A stretch of DNA of 64,000 nt from Alitta virens. Taxonomy: Eukaryota; Annelida; Polychaeta; Phyllodocida; Nereididae. Positions 58,700 through 64,000 of this stretch are shown here, one piece after another (position 1 is the stretch's first letter; each line of letters opens with the position of its first letter). The stretch covers positions 11,218,290 through 11,282,289 of the forward strand of contig OW028586.1 of the NCBI GenBank assembly GCA_932294295.1, given 5' to 3'. The notes below the pieces were generated by a model. That model saw only the letters and a list, made by a program, of their open reading frames with translations. It had not been told where the DNA came from and ran no database searches. The position numbers and the translations under genes are program-made.

Positions 58700-59570
58700 G
58701 ACATTTTACAGTTTTCAATATCTATACCAAAATTTAATGCGTTAATTTTACTAGCAAGATCAATTGATAGGAGCAAAAAAAAAATAGTGCGGTAGATAAG
58801 GCATTCCCTATCTAACCCCATACTTAATTTCAAACCATTGCGCCAAATTTGCCATTAAGTCTAATTAATGATATTGCGTAATAATATATACTTTTAACAG
58901 ATTTATACCTATTACCACTTTCTCCCTCTAATATAACAATTTGTACGAGATCAATTCTTTATCCACATAACTAAAGGCTTTTTGAATATCAATAACGCAT
59001 GCAAAAGTAGTTTCTTGTCGAGCTAAACTATCCCTTATTATGGATGTAATACTAAAGATATGGTCATTATCAACACCAGCTACCCTATTTCTCTTAAATT
59101 GTTTAACCATGCACTGTATTTCTTTAATAGATGTTTGGAGGGTTTAATATACCATGGCTGTCATGTTCAATTTCATTTGTATTTTGTTCTATAATTCTCC
59201 GTTTATTTACTACATATCAAAAAAAATTTTGATCAAAAGACAATTGTCCATCTCTCACATTATATAATAGACAGAAATCATTGCGCACCTTTTTTTTTCA
59301 GAACTACATTTATATCATTAGTTAACACATTACCACATCTGCTCCTATCATTTGTCAAATTAATCATAAACTTTCTCTGGCAATTCAATATCTTTTCTAG
59401 GGCCTAACTTTAATGTGTCGCCAGAATATTTCAGATCACTGGTACCCACATGGTCTAATTCAATCATTTCCCTTTGCCAGTACTGAGGTTTTGTTCTTCT
59501 CAATTCTCTCATAATTAACTCTCTTTCTAAATAATAAAATTCATTTTGTTGAATTCTATTAACAAATGAA
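58700..59570 (-). pseudogene. Second, different LINE: linker and early RT region
   Basis: With several frame changes the minus strand reads NEFYYLERELIMRELRRTKP, LGPRKDIELPEKVYD, GILNPPISIKEI, NRVAGVDNDHIFSITSIIRD, then FACVIDIQKAFSYVDKELI (motif A), and finally GNALSTALF and ASKINALNFGIDIEN. The motif-B region is of the GDxLSPTLF kind, unlike the VPQGSVLGP of the neighbour, so this is another LINE family. It ends where the CR1/Rex1-type piece starts. Confidence 0.7.
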
Positions 59571-60570
59571 AACTACGATTTATACTCACTGAGCACCATC
59601 TGACATGATTTTCATTTGGTTAAAATCACATTTATATTTTGCATATTAAAATAATAACTTAAGCAATTTATTGAGCCTGCAGATTTTCTTTTCTTTGCAT
59701 TCATTAATGTGATATGTGCCCCTGCACTTTCAGTGAGGGTAATAAGTGTCTAACTCTCAGCACCTGTCTACTATGACTGGGGTACAATACTACAGCAGGG
59801 TCACTTAAGCAACACTCCTCCACGGTTGAATGACTCCACAGGTGCGACACAAGAGCCCTACTTTTAATAGTAACCAGAACTGCAATGCTTCTTAATACAC
59901 ACATGCATCATCACTTTAACTCTGCCCTTATCTTAAACCGAGGATTTCTACACTGGCAATTTAGTGCAGGAACCAAGTTTAAAATACTGGATGTCTCAGA
60001 GACAATAGGCTCTTCACACCTGAATGATTGCAATAACATGACACAAAGATTTACATAATTATTCTCCTTCTTTTTCAAATTTCATGAATCAATGTTACCG
60101 GTCTTATTACAGATGCATAATAATTATCAGATAAAAAAACCAACAATGTTTTATCATTTATAGAAGAAATATTTATAAATGCAGCATGTGTATCTATGTA
60201 TGCATCTACAGATCTACCTATCTACCTATGTATCTATCTCTGGTTCTCTGTGCATCTATCCACGCGCATATCTATGCACCTATCTATGTGTTTGTGTATC
60301 TATACATCTTTATATCTGTTTTACAAAAAGCAAGTTAAAAAAAAAATCTTGCTTATTTCATACTCTTCATCGCATTATTTATTACCTAATAATCTGCCAT
60401 TTTCTTGGGCTTGCTAAGTAGGGTCCAACCAATTCAGTGCCCCTTAATTCAAGCTTTTACTGTGTCTAAATTTTACTTCTAGCCTGGCTATGCTTGTCTG
60501 CCTGCTGCATGCCAGCTGTCAACACTGGTGCATGGGTGCCTTTCATTTTGATACAGTGACGCACCGCAAC
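59571..60570. other. No gene recognised
   Basis: AT-rich, with short frames only. Includes a TCTA-type tract listed separately. Confidence 0.45.
60214..60300. repeat. Degenerate TCTA microsatellite
   Basis: Irregular atctatc, acctatc and catctatc words. Confidence 0.75.
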
Positions 60571-60572
60571 TA

Positions 60573-60763
60573 CGGACACTCCAGAAATAAATATCCTCTA
60601 CTCTTTTCTAACTCAGTGGACACTTTTAAACCTTTGTTTAGCTACTCGTCACTGAGGCATGCGATCTGCTTTGTACACCGCTACCAGCTGACTGAATTGC
60701 TAGCTCGGAGTTGCGCGACCGCCTGCAGTCGACCTCCGTTGCTGCGGACACTCCAGAAATGAT
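60573..60763. repeat. Direct 15-bp repeats flanking a GC-richer stretch
   Basis: ggacactccagaaat occurs near 60574 and 60749. The inverted word ctggagtgtc lies near the start of both long direct repeats (56082 and 60834). The stretch between is GC-richer than its surroundings. Confidence 0.6.
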
Positions 60764-60816
60764 CTTTAATTTAACTTATAGCTATTAAGCGATTAAATGC
60801 CCGGATTCTCTCACCA

Positions 60817-61146
60817 TATCACACGTACCAGTATCTGGAGTGTCAACTCAGCTAAATCTGGGGGATTTAGAAAGCTAACTCGCGCTGTGAGAGTATTTAA
60901 TAAAAATATGAAAAATATTCACAATATTTTTCTCAGCTCTGCCTTCGACTTGGTATCATATATTAAATGATTGACCACTATAACTAGCTCAATTTACTGC
61001 TAGTTTATTGATACACTAAATATTAATTTAACAGCCTAATTGCCATGCAACATTCCAACTCAACTCCCATTTACTTTCTCTGACCAAAATCAATGGACCC
61101 AATTCTACTGTTTTGGCTCCTATTATCTCAATATACTCTTGTGAAG
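60817..61146 (+). repeat. Direct repeat, copy B
   Basis: 330-bp partner of 56065-56400, in the same orientation, 4.4 kb away. Neither copy begins TG or ends CA, and no primer-binding site or polypurine tract was seen beside them. Confidence 0.95.
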
Positions 61147-62634
61147 GATGTCCTCCCCTTTGATATTCACCAGCTTACTGATTGTACACTCAGCAGCTAT
61201 TCAGTACTTCACAATACTGACCAAAAATGGAATTATGTTTACTATTCCACTTTTTGGTTCTCTGAATATCTTAAAGGGATGTACTTCCCAATCTTATCTT
61301 CTGGCCCACTGGTCAATGCTCAGTGGCCTTTCAGTATATTGCAATGTAAGGATAACAAAGAATTAGTGTAAGATTTAGGAAATGTATTCTGAGAGAATTT
61401 ACAACGAATAATAATATTGAATGCTTAATTTGCACCCAACTCACATTAATTCACACAATGTTTCAGGACTCAATGAACTTCTTTATACTTTCTTAATAAT
61501 GGCTAATTAACCATCCTACTTCTGAAAGCACACAGGCTGACTGTTATTTACTCAGTACTCTCTCAGCCTTTCTCAGTAATTGTTCCTGACTTAACTATAC
61601 CTCACTTCTACTTCTGTTGGTAACACACCAACATATGTATATTAAATGGACCACACTGTCCACACAATAATTACCACATCTATCCACCACTTGACCTATA
61701 ATGACTGCTCTCAGGTCAAGTTAAGTTATCCTTTTCAATCTTCTTTAAGTTTCACTATTGAGAATCAATACGTACAATTACATTGGTAATCAAAGCAGCA
61801 TGAATTAATGCCTCGTTTGGTAGACTGATCAGGTCACTATTCTCAGCTCATTCAATTTGACTGTTGATCACCCATACACTCATTAACAATTATCCATCAT
61901 TTATCATTGCTCAGGTAAAGCAATAAAACATGGACATGCCTGTCCCTTTCACTTTACATACACTTCAAACATATAAGTACAATACAATTGGCCAACATTC
62001 AATTCCCTTCCCAATGTATCCCTAATTAGTTTCATATCAAATGTACTCGGTCTGATCTGCTTGTCAGAATTGTGTGACTCTGAGTTTAGAATCACTCTTC
62101 TTCTACTACTACTACTTCTGCAACCTGTTCATTGTACCTCCTCATTAATCATTCACCCTATTTCGGGCATTTGTTCGTGTATGCCATTTGGGTGTGCCAT
62201 TTGCTTCGTCCAGGAGAGTGCATTAACTAATTGAAATTTTATTAGTCTTTGTATGTGGCCCGCATATCCCTAACTGGACTTGAGATGTACTCTTTGGTCT
62301 CCAGGCCAAAATCAGGTATCTTGTTTCATAACACTGAAATTCTTATTCATTTACTTATCTACTCTATCTATTCCATGTAGTTGTTTCCTAATTCTAAAGT
62401 TCTTTGTGAACATGTCCCTGTCGGCTTGACTTACATTCTATTATACTCTGATTACTATGACTGTGAACATGATTCTATTATACCATAAACCTGATGCTAT
62501 TGTTCATCATACCTAAGTTGTGCTTGAGTATTGTAAATGTTATGCTTGAGTATTATGGATTCCTTCTCCCATGTCCAGCTAGCAACTACTTGGTGTTGAT
62601 GACAAATTGTTGTCCTCTCAGCTGGGTTCTATGT
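61147..62634. other. No gene recognised
   Basis: AT-rich spacer. A diverged aggtcaagtt word at 61715 resembles the array that follows. Confidence 0.4.
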
Positions 62635-62827
62635 AGGTCAAGTTGAGGTCATGTTGACATCTTCGTCAATTAGGTCAAGTTGAGGTCATGTGAAAGTAGG
62701 TCACGTTGAGGTCATGTGGAACCAGGTTAAGTTGAGGTCATATGATCTTCAAAGTTGGCTGCTGCTACTGCTCCATGGCAAAACAGGTCAAGTTGAGGTC
62801 ATGCAAAAACAGGTCAAGTTGAGGTCA
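62635..62827 (+). promoter_or_regulatory. Array of six DR5-type AGGTCA half-site pairs
   Basis: Six pairs of AGGTCA separated by five bases (agttg, once cgttg), all in the same orientation: 62635-62651, 62672-62688, 62698-62714, 62724-62740 (first half AGGTTA), 62785-62801 and 62811-62827. DR5 is the classic spacing for RAR/RXR heterodimers. The 26-bp spacing between several pairs shows that the array is also a minisatellite, so function is unproven. Confidence 0.7.
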
Positions 62828-64000
62828 TGTTGATGGTCAGCTCTTCACTTCTCACTAGGTGGTGCTGATAGTTATTGATCCTCAAGGCTGGCTGCATGTC
62901 CCTGGTCTTCACATCCGTTTTTCTCCCCAGGTGGCTGTGGTTTCTGGGTGGTGCTGCCCTCTGGTGTTGTATCTTGTAGTATCCTTTTCTTATACTCAAG
63001 CTTACATCAATTATTACTCAGCATTACCTTAATTATGTCATACTTTGCCTCTCTTGCATTGGTACTCCAATAATATGCTTTTTCCAATGACTGCTCTATT
63101 TGTTACACCTTGGCCATTGCTATTTACATGACATGGCTATCTACACGACAATCTACATGACAATATATGGCAACATACAAGCCAATGTTTCTCACAGACA
63201 GCAGCTAATATACTGATTACAACCAGTTTGATTAGTTTCAACCTATTCTAATTTTACATAAAGCAAAAATATTCCTGAAAATTGCAACAAGCAACGAAGT
63301 ATTCATATTTGTTTAATGTAACCGTTTAATTAAATTTAATACAATTTTTTTTCTGGCACTTGCCCACTCCACATGAACACGTGGCTCATAATGTTTCTGT
63401 CAGCTCAGCTGTTTCTAAGTATATGTATTTGCTTAATCATTTGCCTGAATGAGCAAGAGAAGGAATGTTCAGTCACCTATCTACCTCAATGTTCTTTTTG
63501 GCACATTTTTAGAGCACCAATTGTCCTTGCCTTGTGACTGAAAGAGGTTGCATGTTGCATGTTTAACTGTTGATACTGAAAATCCGATTCTTTTTTTTTT
63601 GGATGTTGTCACATTCTTCAAAGTTGCTCAGTTTCTGACACCAATTTAGCAATCTGTTGTTTCAATAGTTTTTGCAGGCCAAAGTCACAGCATCCAACAA
63701 GAAGTTTCTTTCATCTGAAACAATAAAACAACAAAGCATTAAGACATATTTCTGTGTAAAATGAGGTCTGTTAAACAATTTTGCATATCTGTGTATTGTC
63801 CATCAAGCATAAGGAACATTAGGGTCCTTTCATAGCTTCCGTAAATTTCACACGAAAAAAGACTGGATGTGGTGACATCAAATTTGAAAAGAGTTGACCA
63901 TAGCACTTAATGAGACATGGTTACTCCAATTAAACGCCCAAAAATAATAAGTCTTATGGCATCAAGCCAGAACTGGCCGCAAAATAACAAGAAAATCACA
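62828..64000. other. No gene recognised
   Basis: Spacer to the window end, with only short frames and homopolymer T runs. Confidence 0.45.

Noticed and set aside
60179..60421. Two overlapping frames of 73-80 aa rich in Tyr, Leu and Ser
   Set aside because: They translate the TCTA-type microsatellite.
56065..61146. Complete LTR retrotransposon
   Set aside because: Direct repeats lack TG...CA ends, primer-binding site, purine tract and flanking duplication, and no gag-pol lies between.

Overview
This window is animal genomic DNA, most likely from a marine invertebrate. Coding signal comes in short exons with GT-AG introns, intergenic DNA is AT-rich, there are no operons, and most of the recognisable content is transposable elements and their remains. 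The (AC)n-tailed non-LTR retrotransposon with an RNase H domain (I/Nimb-like) and the tRNA-derived SINE that travels with it suggest a lophotrochozoan, perhaps a mollusc. That taxonomic guess is an inference and is weak.

1-30 kb is a retroelement zone. It holds one complete I/Nimb-like LINE (12175-17588, minus strand, 14-bp target-site duplication, intact 1227-aa ORF2, ORF1 broken by one TGA). Three further copies of its family are present: a 1330-bp copy cut by the window edge, a 450-bp 5'-truncated copy, and a 249-bp piece joining the 3' end to the 5' end. Two ultra-short 3'-end insertions (41 and 47 bp) have their own 13-bp duplications. About eleven copies of a roughly 190-bp SINE with a tRNA-Gly-like head are scattered through the zone, one of them fused to the LINE 3' end. 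Also here are a decayed Crypton tyrosine recombinase, a second decayed LINE, a 200-bp foldback palindrome, a 3.5-kb inverted-repeat unit with remains of a multi-copy transposon-type gene family, and an old dispersed repeat seen four times.

30-46 kb is DNA-transposon and gene territory. It holds a 2.96-kb inverted-repeat transposon ending in CCCAG with ACGTC-rich subterminal repeats, the 3' end of a Ty3/Gypsy pol gene with a perfect in-frame 369-bp duplication, a six-exon RecQ-like helicase truncated before its last motifs, and a multi-exon gene for a DUF4806-type protein. About 120 bp past that gene lies the end of another CCCAG-type element.

46-64 kb holds a decayed Gypsy gag-pol fragment, a broken multi-exon gene with an Ulp1-like cysteine protease core and a PHD-like zinc-finger remnant, two MITEs, parts of two different LINEs placed back to back, a near-identical 330-bp direct repeat pair, and a minisatellite with six DR5-type nuclear-receptor half-site pairs. 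No bona fide tRNA, rRNA or other stand-alone RNA gene was found. The only long intact reading frames are LINE ORF2, the short helicase model, the Gypsy fragment and an unidentified 139-codon frame inside the 2.96-kb transposon.
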